A stretch of 64,000 bases of DNA, taken from Claveliimonas sp034178805 (GTDB lineage Bacteria; Bacillota; Clostridia; Lachnospirales; Lachnospiraceae). Position 1 is the first letter of the stretch, and each line of letters begins with the position of its first letter. A model generated the notes under the pieces. The model worked only from the letters and a program-made list of their open reading frames with translations. It had not been told where the DNA came from and made no database searches. A program made the translations under genes and the position numbers. The stretch spans positions 124,001 to 188,000 of the forward strand of contig NZ_JBNPMZ010000001.1 of the NCBI RefSeq assembly GCF_050314255.1, in the 5' to 3' direction. Below are positions 8,779 to 17,416 of this stretch, in pieces.

Positions 8779-9174
8779 ATGAATATTGGGTTAATCGCAC
8801 ATGACTCAAAGAAAACACTGATGCAGAATTTCTGCATTGCATACCGAGGAATTTTAAATAAGCATAATTTATACGCTACAGGAACTACAGGACGACTGAT
8901 TGAAGAGGTTACTAATCTTTCTATTCATAAGTATCTGGCAGGTCCTCTTGGCGGAAAGCAGCAGCTTGGTGCGCAGATTGCTCAGAATGATATTGATGCG
9001 CTGATTTTTCTTCGTGATCCAACAAGTGCAAAACCGCATGAACCGGATGTGAATGATGTAATTCGTCTGTGCGATATGCATAATATCCCTATGGCAACCA
9101 ATCTTGCCACAGCGGAATTGATTGTTTTAGCAATAGACAGAGGAGATTTGGATTGGCGTGAGATGTACAGGTAG
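8779..9174 (+). CDS. mgsA: Methylglyoxal synthase
   Basis: A 131-residue enzyme converting dihydroxyacetone phosphate to methylglyoxal and phosphate, a bypass of lower glycolysis. Family motifs are IGLIAHDSKK at the start, ATGTTGRLI, GPLGGKQQLGAQI and the catalytic-Asp region FLRDP. The ATG at 8779 has GAGAGGA upstream; an earlier in-frame start at 8731 would overlap rodA and lacks family support. The gene commonly follows rodA in this clostridial cluster. Confidence 0.95.
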   Translation: MNIGLIAHDSKKTLMQNFCIAYRGILNKHNLYATGTTGRLIEEVTNLSIHKYLAGPLGGKQQLGAQIAQNDIDALIFLRDPTSAKPHEPDVNDVIRLCDMHNIPMATNLATAELIVLAIDRGDLDWREMYR

Positions 9175-10129
9175 ATATTTTATATCTTTGTGCTGCATGG
9201 CAGGAATCTCTGCAGTCCTGACCGGCTGTGGTGCAAAGGATATAGTGGCTTCATATGAAATGGAGAATTATAATAAAAAGATATATGAAGAAAGTTTGTA
9301 TGCAGAGGATTTATGTGTATCGGATACGGACATATCAATAGAAGGGTTTCATGGCGACAGTTCACTCCATGCTGCGGCGCTTTTTGATTTGAATAATAAG
9401 AAAGTTGTTTATTCAGAAAACCTTCATGAGAGAAATTATCCGGCGAGCACGACAAAGATTTTAACGGCTCTGGTTGCGATGGAGAACAGCAGTATGGATG
9501 ATGTGGTAACGATCGGGAGCGATGCTGCGGCAGCTTCTTTTGCCATAGATGCTCAGGTATGTGGTCTGCAGCAGGGGGATCAGATTACAATGGAGGCGTT
9601 ATTGAACGGGCTGTTGCTTCATTCCGGCAATGACAATGCGGTTGCCATTGCAGAGTATATTGGCGGAAGTGTAGAAGGATTTGTGAATATGATGAATGAG
9701 AGAGCCCGGAGTCTGATGGCTACCAATACACATTTTGTTACTCCGAATGGGCTTCATGATGAAAATCATTATACCACTGCCTATGATCTGTATCTGATTT
9801 TCAATGAGTGTATCAGATATGAGGAATTTATAGACATTATAAGTTCTGATTATTATACTGCAGATATTACAGGTGCAGACGGAAGCGTAAGACAGGTGAC
9901 CTGGTATCCAACCAGTTTTTATGCAAAAGGAGAAGCTGCTCTTCCAAGCGGAGCGCAGGTAATTGGTGGTAAGACAGGATATACAGGAGAAGCAGGCAAC
10001 TGCCTGATTCTTCTTGATGAGGATGCAGGAGGCAATCCGTATATATCAATTGTTTTGGGGGCTGAGAGCAAACCGCTTCTTTATGAAGATATGACGGCAA
10101 TTATTGATCAGATTCCTAACATTAACTAA
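9158..10129 (+). CDS. D-alanyl-D-alanine carboxypeptidase, lipoprotein type
   Basis: A 323-residue serine peptidase of the S11 (DacA/DacF) family that would trim the stem-peptide terminal D-Ala of peptidoglycan. The active-site motifs are STTK (Ser97, Lys100), SGN (156-158) and KTG in GGKTGYT. The N-terminus is a signal with a lipobox, LTGC with Cys24, so it is probably a membrane lipoprotein; the usual C-terminal amphipathic anchor domain is missing, which fits. The GTG start at 9158 overlaps the end of mgsA by 17 bases and its ribosome site is 13 bases away, so the exact start is less sure. A terminator follows. Confidence 0.88.
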   Translation: MRCTGRYFISLCCMAGISAVLTGCGAKDIVASYEMENYNKKIYEESLYAEDLCVSDTDISIEGFHGDSSLHAAALFDLNNKKVVYSENLHERNYPASTTKILTALVAMENSSMDDVVTIGSDAAAASFAIDAQVCGLQQGDQITMEALLNGLLLHSGNDNAVAIAEYIGGSVEGFVNMMNERARSLMATNTHFVTPNGLHDENHYTTAYDLYLIFNECIRYEEFIDIISSDYYTADITGADGSVRQVTWYPTSFYAKGEAALPSGAQVIGGKTGYTGEAGNCLILLDEDAGGNPYISIVLGAESKPLLYEDMTAIIDQIPNIN

Positions 10130-10143
10130 AAAAATATAAATAG

Positions 10144-10176
10144 GAGGGGCATCTGAGTGGATACCCCTCTTTGTTT
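10144..10176. terminator. Bidirectional rho-independent terminator
   Basis: GAGGGG at 10144-10149 pairs with CCCCTC at 10164-10169, with a further ATC/GAT inside the loop. A T-rich tail follows on the plus strand, and the minus strand also runs into a T-rich stretch (10129-10140 read in reverse). It separates the convergent carboxypeptidase and DUF378 genes. Confidence 0.85.
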
Positions 10177-10180
10177 GTTG

Positions 10181-10387
10181 TTAAACATCAGGAGTGCTGC
10201 TGATTCTTCCATACAGACTGATCAGATAAAGCCCGCACAGACCAATGATTGCGTAAATAATGCGGGATAACCAGGTGAGATTCCCGAATAAAAAGGCGAC
10301 CAGATCAAATCGGAATATTCCGACCAGAAGCCAGTTGACAGCTCCGATGATTACAAGTGTCAGAGATGTATTATCAAACCATTTCAT
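10181..10387 (-). CDS. DUF378 small membrane protein
   Basis: A 68-residue protein with two membrane segments and the family pattern INWLLVG-like (VNWLLVGIFRFDLVAFLFG), then IIYAIIGLCGLY. This is DUF378 (YuzA-like), of unknown function. AGGAGG lies upstream of the ATG on the minus strand. It is divergent from the radical SAM gene and shares a 78-base intergenic region with it, in which I see no strong promoter. Confidence 0.83.
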   Translation of the reverse strand: MKWFDNTSLTLVIIGAVNWLLVGIFRFDLVAFLFGNLTWLSRIIYAIIGLCGLYLISLYGRISSTPDV

Positions 10388-10465
10388 GAGATTTTCCTCC
10401 TTTTTTATCGATACTGATATTATGTGCCGGAAAATTTTTAAATATACCGCAGGAAAGGAACTTTT

Positions 10466-11413
10466 ATGGAAAACAAAAAGCTTTATTACGCTTATTCCGA
10501 TTATTTGAAAAATAAATATGGTGAAAAAGTATACAAGCTGCCGGTAAACCTCCCGGTGGGATGTCCGAATAGAATAAATGGTTTATCCGGATGTGCATTT
10601 TGCTCGGAACAGGGAACCGGGTTTGAATCAGAAGATGCAGATGTGCCGGTCACAGAGCAGTTGGCACGTAATCGCGAACATATTGAGAAGAAATATCATG
10701 CACACAGATTTATTGCATATTTTCAAAATTTTACCAATACATTTTTGCCATTAGAAAAGTTTCAGCAATATATAGAAGAAGCAGCAAAAGTGAAAGATAT
10801 AGTCGAAATACAGATTTCCACAAGACCGGACTGCATTCGTGAGGATTATCTGGACTATCTGGATACGGTAGAGTTAAGATATCCTGTTAAGGTCGGAATT
10901 GAACTGGGGTTGCAGACGGTGAATTATCACACGCTTCAATCAATGAACAGAGGACATGGACTGGCAGAATTCATAGATGCGGTACGCCGGATAGAAAAAC
11001 ATGGATTTTCTGTCTGCGCACATGTGATTTTAAATCTTCCGGGAGATGATATGACTGACTGCATAGAAACCGCAAGAATTCTTTCAGCTCTGGATATTTC
11101 CATGGTGAAGATACATTCTCTTTATATTGCGAAAAACACCTTATTGTGCAAGGCTTATGAAAATGGTACAATATCGGTATGCTCAAAAGAAGAGTATCTG
11201 GAACGTCTGGCAGTATTTTTGAAAAATCTTTCACCGGATATTGTAGTGGAAAGGCTGTTTAGCCGTATACCGGAGGAAGATGCTGTGTTTTCAAACTGGG
11301 GAACAAGCTGGTGGAAACTGAAGGATGAGTTTGAGCAGAAGATGATAGAAGAAGGGGCGTATCAGGGCTGTGCTTTTCATTACCTGAATGGCGCAGCGCT
11401 TAAATATTTGTAA
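10466..11413 (+). CDS. TIGR01212 family radical SAM protein (YtqA-like)
   Basis: A 315-residue radical SAM enzyme. The cluster-binding cysteines are in CPNRINGLSGCAFC, a spacing (C-x8-C-x2-C) typical of TIGR01212/YtqA rather than plain CxxxCxxC. Further features are the IQISTRPDCI and GIELGLQT stretches. The substrate is unassigned; some relatives have been discussed as tRNA-modifying. The ATG at 10466 follows GGAAAGGAA. Confidence 0.88.
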   Translation: MENKKLYYAYSDYLKNKYGEKVYKLPVNLPVGCPNRINGLSGCAFCSEQGTGFESEDADVPVTEQLARNREHIEKKYHAHRFIAYFQNFTNTFLPLEKFQQYIEEAAKVKDIVEIQISTRPDCIREDYLDYLDTVELRYPVKVGIELGLQTVNYHTLQSMNRGHGLAEFIDAVRRIEKHGFSVCAHVILNLPGDDMTDCIETARILSALDISMVKIHSLYIAKNTLLCKAYENGTISVCSKEEYLERLAVFLKNLSPDIVVERLFSRIPEEDAVFSNWGTSWWKLKDEFEQKMIEEGAYQGCAFHYLNGAALKYL

Positions 11414-11430
11414 AACGGGGAGGCACAGAC

Positions 11431-12828
11431 TTGGCAGGAAATGACTTAACAAATATTGAAGTGTATCGAAAAAAATGGAATTTTAATATTGGAATTATTA
11501 TTTTCGGCGTTATTTTTATTTATCTTGTGGTTACGATATTGGCTTATGTGACACAGAAGCATGTATCTGTTTATGAGGTACGGGAAGGTTCTATCCTAAG
11601 AGACAATTCATATACCGGGATTGTTCTCCGACAGGAAACTGTTGTTCATGCCGATGCTGACGGATATGTGAATTATTTCGTTCCGGAGGGATATAAAGTT
11701 GGCATGAAAACGAATGTTTACAGTTTATCTCCGGAAAAGCTTAATTTTGACAGTACATCACAGACAGTTGAGGAGGGAGAATATGCAGAAGGGGCAGCGC
11801 TAACTTCTGAAGAACAGGCATCTGCCGTTTTAAAAGCGCAGACCTTTTGCGAAGGATTTCAGGATACCCAGTATGGAGATGCCTATATACTGAAAGATTC
11901 GGTAGAAAATATCATTTCCAGTAATTCTACACAAAGCCGTGAAGCTCAGATTACAGCTATGCTTCAAAACGGACAGGAGGGTGTGACTATATATCCAGCG
12001 TCAGATGATGGTATTATCATATATTCTACAGATGGATATGAAGGTCTGACTGCAGATCAGGTGACGGAAGAGATGATATCCCGTGCAGATTATCAGAAAA
12101 ATGAACTTGGTAATAATACGAAAGTTGCTTCGGGAGATCCGGTTTATAAGCTTATTACATCGGATGACTGGACGCTTGTTATAGAGCTTGATGATGAAAT
12201 GGCAAAAGAACTGGAAGAAACTACCAGTGTTAAGGTAAAATTTTCAAAGGACCATCAGGTAACAAGAGCAGGTTTCTCGATTTACAATACGAAAGAATCC
12301 AACCTTGGATTTCTAACTTTTGACCGTTCAATGGTCAGGTATGCGGGAGAACGTTTTCTGGATATCGAATTGATTCTGGAAGATGCAACAGGATTGAAAA
12401 TACCAAAATCCGCAGTGGTAGAAAAAGAGTTCTACCTGGTTCCGGAAGAATATATTACCCAGGGCGGAAACAGTAGTGGATCCGGTGTCCTGATACAGGG
12501 AAAGAAAAATACGACAGAGTTCCGTACCGTAGATATTTATTATCGCGATAATGAAACGGGTATGGTTTATCTGAATCCAACGGATTTTAAGGAAAATACG
12601 GTTCTTTTAAAACCCGATTCCAGTGACAGTTATGTTATGAATAAGACGGACAGTCTTCAGGGCGTTTACAATATCAATAAGGGATATGCCGTTTTTCAGC
12701 AGATACACAAGCTGTGTGAGAGTGATGAATATTATATTGTGGAAAACGGAAATACTTATGGACTTTCCAATTATGATCATATTGCTCTCGAGGGAAAAAA
12801 TGTCCGGGAAAATGATGTGATTTTCTAG
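11431..12828 (+). CDS. HlyD-like membrane-anchored protein (unknown role)
   Basis: A 465-residue protein with a single N-terminal membrane segment (about 20-42), then an extracytoplasmic region with short beta segments (GSILRDNSYTGIVLRQE, YVNYFVPEGYKV) resembling the lipoyl/barrel parts of HlyD-type adaptors. No transporter gene is adjacent. Proteins of this type commonly lie just before yggS and sepF in Clostridia, so a link to envelope or division is inferred from position only. The start is a TTG at 11431 with GGGGAGG seven bases before it. Confidence 0.7.
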   Translation: MAGNDLTNIEVYRKKWNFNIGIIIFGVIFIYLVVTILAYVTQKHVSVYEVREGSILRDNSYTGIVLRQETVVHADADGYVNYFVPEGYKVGMKTNVYSLSPEKLNFDSTSQTVEEGEYAEGAALTSEEQASAVLKAQTFCEGFQDTQYGDAYILKDSVENIISSNSTQSREAQITAMLQNGQEGVTIYPASDDGIIIYSTDGYEGLTADQVTEEMISRADYQKNELGNNTKVASGDPVYKLITSDDWTLVIELDDEMAKELEETTSVKVKFSKDHQVTRAGFSIYNTKESNLGFLTFDRSMVRYAGERFLDIELILEDATGLKIPKSAVVEKEFYLVPEEYITQGGNSSGSGVLIQGKKNTTEFRTVDIYYRDNETGMVYLNPTDFKENTVLLKPDSSDSYVMNKTDSLQGVYNINKGYAVFQQIHKLCESDEYYIVENGNTYGLSNYDHIALEGKNVRENDVIF

Positions 12829-12882
12829 CTCATTTAACAGAAATATCTTGTTATAGAATACAAATAAAGGAGTTGACATAGA

Positions 12883-13575
12883 ATGTTAATTGACAATTTT
12901 AAAGAGGTAGAGGAACGAATTCAGGCTGCATGTGACAGAGCAGGACGGAAAAGGGAAGATGTAACTCTGATTGCAGTGAGCAAAACAAAACCGGTTGAAA
13001 TGCTTCAGGAGGCATATGATTTTGGAACCAGAGTGTTCGGTGAAAATAAGGTTCAGGAAATTACTGAAAAATACGATGTATTGCCAAAAGATATACACTG
13101 GCATATGATTGGTCACCTGCAGCGCAATAAAATCAAATATATTATTGACAAAGTAGATTTGATTCACTCCGTAGATTCCGTTCGTCTTGCTGATGCAATA
13201 GATAAAGAAGCAGCAAAAAAGGGAGTTACCGCTAAAATTCTCATAGAAGTTAATGTGGCAAAAGAAGACAGTAAATTTGGACTTATGGAAGAAGATGTCT
13301 TTTCCTTTGTCGAAGAAGTAGCCAAATTTCCGCATATTCAAATTTGCGGTCTGATGACGATAGCTCCTTTTGTTGAAAATCCGGAAGAAAATCGTATATA
13401 TTTTCAGCGTTTACGTAAATTATCTGTTGACATTGAAGCGAAAAAAGTTGATAATGTTACTATGAGTATTCTTTCTATGGGTATGACAAATGACTATGAG
13501 ATCGCAATTGAAGAGGGGGCAACGATGGTTCGAGTAGGGACCGGTCTTTTCGGTGCGAGAAATTATGCGAAATAG
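12883..13575 (+). CDS. yggS: YggS/PLPBP family pyridoxal-phosphate-binding protein
   Basis: A 230-residue single-domain PLP protein (alanine-racemase N-terminal fold). The PLP lysine is Lys34 in AVSKTKP, and other family features are FGENKVQE, WHMIGHLQRNK, SVDS and MGMTNDYEIAI. It maintains vitamin B6 and amino-acid homeostasis and has no established catalytic reaction. In Firmicutes it often precedes sepF, as here. AAAGGAG precedes the ATG. Confidence 0.95.
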   Translation: MLIDNFKEVEERIQAACDRAGRKREDVTLIAVSKTKPVEMLQEAYDFGTRVFGENKVQEITEKYDVLPKDIHWHMIGHLQRNKIKYIIDKVDLIHSVDSVRLADAIDKEAAKKGVTAKILIEVNVAKEDSKFGLMEEDVFSFVEEVAKFPHIQICGLMTIAPFVENPEENRIYFQRLRKLSVDIEAKKVDNVTMSILSMGMTNDYEIAIEEGATMVRVGTGLFGARNYAK

Positions 13576-13578
13576 CAG

Positions 13579-13632
13579 CCCTGATTCTGCTTTTAAGAGT
13601 GTGGTTTTAATCAGGGAATACTCACGTATAAT
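13579..13632 (+). promoter_or_regulatory. Inverted repeat and -10 element before sepF
   Basis: CCCTGATT (13579-13586) and AATCAGGG (13609-13616) form an 8-bp inverted repeat, and TATAAT follows at 13627-13632. No T tract follows the repeat, so it is not a typical terminator. The -35 position would fall in the right arm and matches consensus poorly, which would suit a regulated promoter. This is a weak call. Confidence 0.4.
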
Positions 13633-13664
13633 ATTTTGACAACGTAAGATAGGAGTGTTTAAAA

Positions 13665-14219
13665 ATGGGAGTATTAGATAAGTTCCTTGATATTATGAAG
13701 TTAAGTGATGAAGACGATTATGATGAAAATGATGATTTCTTCGATGATGATTATGAAGATGATTATGAGGAAAGACCCGCGAAAAAAAGTTTCTTTAATC
13801 GTCGTAAAGATAAAGATGACTATGATGATTATGAAGATGATTACGAGGAGAGACCTGCAAAGAAATCAGGAAGTACTGCTGTAAGTAATAAAGTAACTCC
13901 GATGCGTCAGCCTTCCAGAAGAGGTCCTGCTATGGAAGTATGTGTTATTAAGCCGGCTTCTGTTGAAGATGCACGGGAGATTACAGAAACATTGCTCAGT
14001 GGCCGCACCGTTATTCTGAATCTTGAAGGGCTGGATGTTGAGATCGCTCAGAGAATTATTGACTTTACTTCCGGAGCAGCTTTTGCAATCCGCGGTAATC
14101 TTCAGAAAATCTCCAATTACATTTTCCTGGTTACACCTACTAATGTTGATATTTCCGGAGATTTGCAGGATTTGCTCAACACTTCTTTTGATGCATCTTC
14201 CATGAGGGATAGATTCTAA
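13665..14219 (+). CDS. sepF: Cell division protein SepF
   Basis: A 184-residue SepF. The N-terminal amphipathic membrane helix (GVLDKFLDIMKL) is followed by a long, very acidic linker (about 13-85) and the globular SepF/DUF552 domain (about 90-170, VIKPASVEDAREI, GRTVILNLEG, FTSGAAFAI). It anchors FtsZ to the membrane and can substitute for FtsA. The linker contains an exact 15-residue repeat (residues 28-42 and 54-68). AGGAGTG precedes the ATG. Confidence 0.95.
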   Translation: MGVLDKFLDIMKLSDEDDYDENDDFFDDDYEDDYEERPAKKSFFNRRKDKDDYDDYEDDYEERPAKKSGSTAVSNKVTPMRQPSRRGPAMEVCVIKPASVEDAREITETLLSGRTVILNLEGLDVEIAQRIIDFTSGAAFAIRGNLQKISNYIFLVTPTNVDISGDLQDLLNTSFDASSMRDRF

Positions 14220-14237
14220 TCAGGAGCAGTATTTTTT

Positions 14238-14993
14238 ATGAATAAAGAAGAGTTGATGATACAGAAGCGTCTCATAGAGCTATCTAATATTGCTTTCAGA
14301 CGGGATATTGTTACTTTTTCAGATTTTCTTAATTTAAATGAACAGAATATTTTACATTCTATTCCTAAAAATATGTTACCGGCAGGGTATCGTACATACG
14401 GAGGATATGAATATGCGGAGCGTCAGATGGTTGCATTTCTACCTGATGCTCTTTATTATGAATATGATTATCCGATGTCGGCACTCCGTATCTCTCCACT
14501 AAACTCCAGATTTGCCGAAGACCTTTCCCACAGGGATTATCTGGGAGCTTTGATGAATCTTGGAATTGAACGGTGTAAAACGGGAGATCTTATTCTGGCG
14601 GATGGAGAATGTATTCTTTTTGTATCTGATTCTATTGCATCTTATATCGAAGAGTCACTGACACGGATTCGTCATACGTCTGTAATTGCAACATCGATTG
14701 AAATGTCGGCATTTCAGTATGAGCCCCGAAGGAAAGAATTAAAAGGGACGGTTGCCTCTGTGCGTCTGGATACCGTTCTGGCTGTGGCATATCCACTGTC
14801 GCGCAGTAAGTTGACCGGATTGATTGAAGGAGGAAAAGTATTTGTAAATGGAAAACTGATTACTTCAAACGGTTACCGGCTGAAAGAGGGAGATTTGATT
14901 TCTGTCCGCGGCATGGGACGCATTCAATATAATGGTGTTCTTTCTGAGACAAAGAAGGGACGGTATTTTATTCAGGTATATCAGTATTATTAG
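14238..14993 (+). CDS. ylmH: YlmH-type S4 RNA-binding protein
   Basis: A 251-residue protein with an N-terminal domain of the YlmH family and a C-terminal S4 domain (about 180-245: LDTVLAVAYPLSRSK, GGKVFVNGK). YlmH binds RNA/ribosomes and lies in the division cluster of Firmicutes after sepF. Here it follows sepF by 18 bases. divIVA, the usual next gene, is absent: lspA starts 10 bases after the stop. Confidence 0.9.
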   Translation: MNKEELMIQKRLIELSNIAFRRDIVTFSDFLNLNEQNILHSIPKNMLPAGYRTYGGYEYAERQMVAFLPDALYYEYDYPMSALRISPLNSRFAEDLSHRDYLGALMNLGIERCKTGDLILADGECILFVSDSIASYIEESLTRIRHTSVIATSIEMSAFQYEPRRKELKGTVASVRLDTVLAVAYPLSRSKLTGLIEGGKVFVNGKLITSNGYRLKEGDLISVRGMGRIQYNGVLSETKKGRYFIQVYQYY

Positions 14994-15003
14994 TGGAGGT
15001 TCT

Positions 15004-15546
15004 ATGGTAGAGAGACACACAGATTTAAAGACAACTAATTCAAGAACAAAGCATTATCTGGCAGGAATTATATGTGTGCTGGCAGCTATTTTTATCGACC
15101 AGTGGTCCAAGCATCTGGCTGTGCTTCATCTGAAACAGGGAAATTCCCTGGTTTTGATCAAAGGTGTATTTATGTTGCACTACCTGGAGAATCGAGGTGC
15201 AGCTTTTGGGCTTTTCCAGAATCAGAAACTGTTTTTTGTAGTAAGTGCCATCATTGTGCTGGGTGCTGCAGTGTGGTTTTACATGCGTGTTCCCATGAAT
15301 CGCAAATTTCTTCCAATCAGGGTGTGTGTTCTTTTCATTTGTGCAGGTGCAATTGGCAATATGATTGATCGACTCAGGCTGAATTATGTAGTAGATTTTT
15401 TCTATTTTGAATTGATCGATTTCCCTATTTTCAATGTGGCTGATATTTATGTGACAGTTGCAGTTTTTGTATTGGCAGTTTTGATTTTGTTCTGGTATAA
15501 GGAGGAAGATTTTGAAGAGATTTTTCAGCATCGAGACAGAAAATGA
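15004..15546 (+). CDS. lspA: Lipoprotein signal peptidase (SPase II)
   Basis: A 180-residue aspartic membrane peptidase that removes signal peptides from prolipoproteins. It has four membrane segments, the LENRGAAFG motif and the two catalytic aspartates in GNMIDRL and FNVADIYV. The ATG at 15004 has GGAGG six bases upstream. The 3' end overlaps the next gene by 35 bases. It would process the lipoproteins encoded in the window. Confidence 0.95.
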   Translation: MVERHTDLKTTNSRTKHYLAGIICVLAAIFIDQWSKHLAVLHLKQGNSLVLIKGVFMLHYLENRGAAFGLFQNQKLFFVVSAIIVLGAAVWFYMRVPMNRKFLPIRVCVLFICAGAIGNMIDRLRLNYVVDFFYFELIDFPIFNVADIYVTVAVFVLAVLILFWYKEEDFEEIFQHRDRK

Positions 15547-16426
15547 TATACGGATCGACAAGTATCTGGCTCAGGAGATGCCGGACCTGTCCAGATCTCA
15601 TATTCAGAAATTAATAAAGGATGGCAATATCATTGTCAATCAGAAGCCTGTAAAAGCCAATTACAGGCTTTCTTTTGATGATATGGTAGAAGTTACTATA
15701 CCGGAACTAAAAGAGCCGGAAATCGAGGCCGAGAACATTCCTCTTGATATTCTCTATGAGGATGCAGATATTATTATCGTTAATAAACCCAAGCAGATGG
15801 TGGTTCATCCTGCGCCTGGACATTACAGCGGCACTCTGGTAAATGCGCTGATGTATCATTGTGGTTCGGAGCTTTCGGGAATCAACGGAGTTATGCGTCC
15901 GGGAATCGTACATCGAATTGATATGGATACGACGGGATCCCTCCTGGTATGTAAAAATGATATGGCACATCAGCATCTTGCTGCCCAGCTTAAAGAGCAT
16001 TCTATCAAACGGGTATATGAAGCTGTTGTTCACGGTAATATAAAAGAAGATGCAGGAACGGTGAATGCACCGATCGGGCGGCATCCTGTGGATCGAAAGA
16101 AAATGAGCACCCATGCAAAACAGTCCAGAGATGCGGTGACGCACTATAAGGTTCTGAAGCGTTTTGGTAATTATACGTATATTCAGTGTGAACTGGAGAC
16201 AGGACGTACGCATCAGATTCGTGTTCATATGGCCAGTATCGGGCATCCACTTGTGGGAGATATGGTTTACGGACCGGCAAAATGTCCGTTTCGGGATCTT
16301 GTTGGACAGACACTTCATGCGAAAACACTGGGAATCATTCATCCAAGAACCGGGGAATATTTAGAAGTGAATGCACCGCTTCCTCAATATTTTACAGAAT
16401 TATTAGATAAACTAACCTATTTTTAA
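15512..16426 (+). CDS. RluD-type 23S rRNA pseudouridine synthase
   Basis: A 304-residue RluA-family pseudouridine synthase with an N-terminal S4 domain (RIDKYLAQEMPDLSRSHIQ) and a catalytic domain with HRIDMDTTG, containing the catalytic Asp, then GRTHQIRVHMASIGHP. It would convert specific 23S rRNA uridines to pseudouridine; RluD is the closest named type. The TTG start at 15512 has GGAGG (15501-15505) six bases before it and lies inside lspA, a coupling often seen between these two genes. Confidence 0.92.
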   Translation: MKRFFSIETENDIRIDKYLAQEMPDLSRSHIQKLIKDGNIIVNQKPVKANYRLSFDDMVEVTIPELKEPEIEAENIPLDILYEDADIIIVNKPKQMVVHPAPGHYSGTLVNALMYHCGSELSGINGVMRPGIVHRIDMDTTGSLLVCKNDMAHQHLAAQLKEHSIKRVYEAVVHGNIKEDAGTVNAPIGRHPVDRKKMSTHAKQSRDAVTHYKVLKRFGNYTYIQCELETGRTHQIRVHMASIGHPLVGDMVYGPAKCPFRDLVGQTLHAKTLGIIHPRTGEYLEVNAPLPQYFTELLDKLTYF

Positions 16427-16457
16427 GATTAATTTTGTGTAAAATAACATATTTTTC

Positions 16458-16486
16458 TATACATTTACAGGCTTTTCCGTTATAAT
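16458..16486 (+). promoter_or_regulatory. Candidate sigma-A promoter for the kinase-like gene
   Basis: TATACA (16458-16463), a 17-base spacer and TATAAT (16481-16486) lie 68 bases before the ATG. The -10 is perfect and the -35 moderate. Confidence 0.6.
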
Positions 16487-16553
16487 ATATATAAATAATT
16501 TTCTGATAGATAATCGTCAGGATTAAGAATCAGTAAAAGGGAGCGTGGAATTT

Positions 16554-17198
16554 ATGGCAAAAACAAATACAATTATTACCATAGGACGTCAGTTTGGAAG
16601 TGCGGGAAGAGAGATCGGATATAAGCTTGCAGAAGATCTTGATATTAAATTATATGATAAAGAGATGCTGAATCGTGCTGCAAAGGAGAGCGGCATTTGT
16701 CAGGAATTATTCGAGACACATGATGAGAAACCTACCAACAGCTTTTTGTATTCTCTTGTTATGGATACGTATTCACTGGGATATTCTTCCGGTACATTTA
16801 CGGACATGCCGATCAATCACAAGATTTTCTTGGCCCAGTTTGATGCGATTAAGAAGATTGCTGATGAAGGTCCATGTATCCTGGTTGGACGATGTGCTGA
16901 CTATGCATTGGAAGAATATGATAATGTACTAAGCGTATTTATCCATGCAGATCTGGATGCACGTATCCGCAGAATTGCAAGAATCTATGATCTTACCGAT
17001 GCTAAGGCAAAAGATATGATAATCAAAGCGGACAAAAAACGTGCAAGCTATTATAATTATTATACCAACAAACGGTGGGGAGATTCTTCCAGTTACAATA
17101 TGTGTCTGGACAGTTCAGTTCTGGGTATCGAAGGAACAGCTGAAGCAATCAAGAAATTGATAGAGATAAAAGAAAGAGATGTAAATAAAAAATTGTAG
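16554..17198 (+). CDS. Cytidylate kinase-like family protein
   Basis: A 214-residue protein of the cytidylate-kinase-like P-loop family. It starts with ITIGRQFGSAGREIGYKLAEDL, where GSAGREIG fills the place of the P loop, and contains ILVGRCADYAL. Members are widespread in gut Clostridia and their substrate is not established, so nucleotide kinase activity is only inferred. The ATG at 16554 is chosen over a GTG at 16545 because AAGGGAG ends at 16543. It is a single-gene unit with its own promoter and terminator. Confidence 0.87.
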   Translation: MAKTNTIITIGRQFGSAGREIGYKLAEDLDIKLYDKEMLNRAAKESGICQELFETHDEKPTNSFLYSLVMDTYSLGYSSGTFTDMPINHKIFLAQFDAIKKIADEGPCILVGRCADYALEEYDNVLSVFIHADLDARIRRIARIYDLTDAKAKDMIIKADKKRASYYNYYTNKRWGDSSSYNMCLDSSVLGIEGTAEAIKKLIEIKERDVNKKL

Positions 17199-17215
17199 TT
17201 ATTGAATATTCAGAG

Positions 17216-17257
17216 CCGGGAATCCGATAGAAATATCTGCTTCCCGGATTTTTCTTT
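17216..17257 (+). terminator. Rho-independent terminator
   Basis: CCGGGAA (17216-17222) pairs with TTCCCGG (17241-17247) and is followed by ATTTTTCTTT. It closes the cytidylate-kinase-like gene. Confidence 0.85.
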
Positions 17258-17334
17258 ATAGTTCGACTCTTTGTAATCTGGTTGATTAAAAATAATCAAC
17301 AATCCTAAAGTTAAAATATGTTAAAAATTTCATG

Positions 17335-17363
17335 TTGACTTTCGCGCTTTAAAGCGTTACACT
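17335..17363 (+). promoter_or_regulatory. Sigma-A promoter with internal palindrome, ABC importer operon
   Basis: TTGACT (17335-17340) and TACACT (17358-17363) are separated by 17 bases. The spacer contains the perfect 12-bp palindrome CGCTTTAAAGCG (17345-17356), placed where a bound repressor would block RNA polymerase. The 5' leader to the ATG is only about 47 bases, too short for a T-box or other large riboswitch. Confidence 0.75.
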
Positions 17364-17416
17364 TTGATGTGTTAATAGTACACGTAAATGGTGCTACAAA
17401 AGAAGGGAGATACATT

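Noticed and set aside
13746..13868. Tandem repeats suggestive of a CRISPR or VNTR
   Set aside because: Only two copies, in frame within sepF and differing at third codon positions.
15707..16342. 211-codon minus-strand ORF inside the RluD-type gene
   Set aside because: No domain, ribosome site or promoter; the plus-strand frame has all catalytic motifs.
17364..17416. T-box or other riboswitch before the ABC importer
   Set aside because: The leader is about 50 bases with no stable stem.
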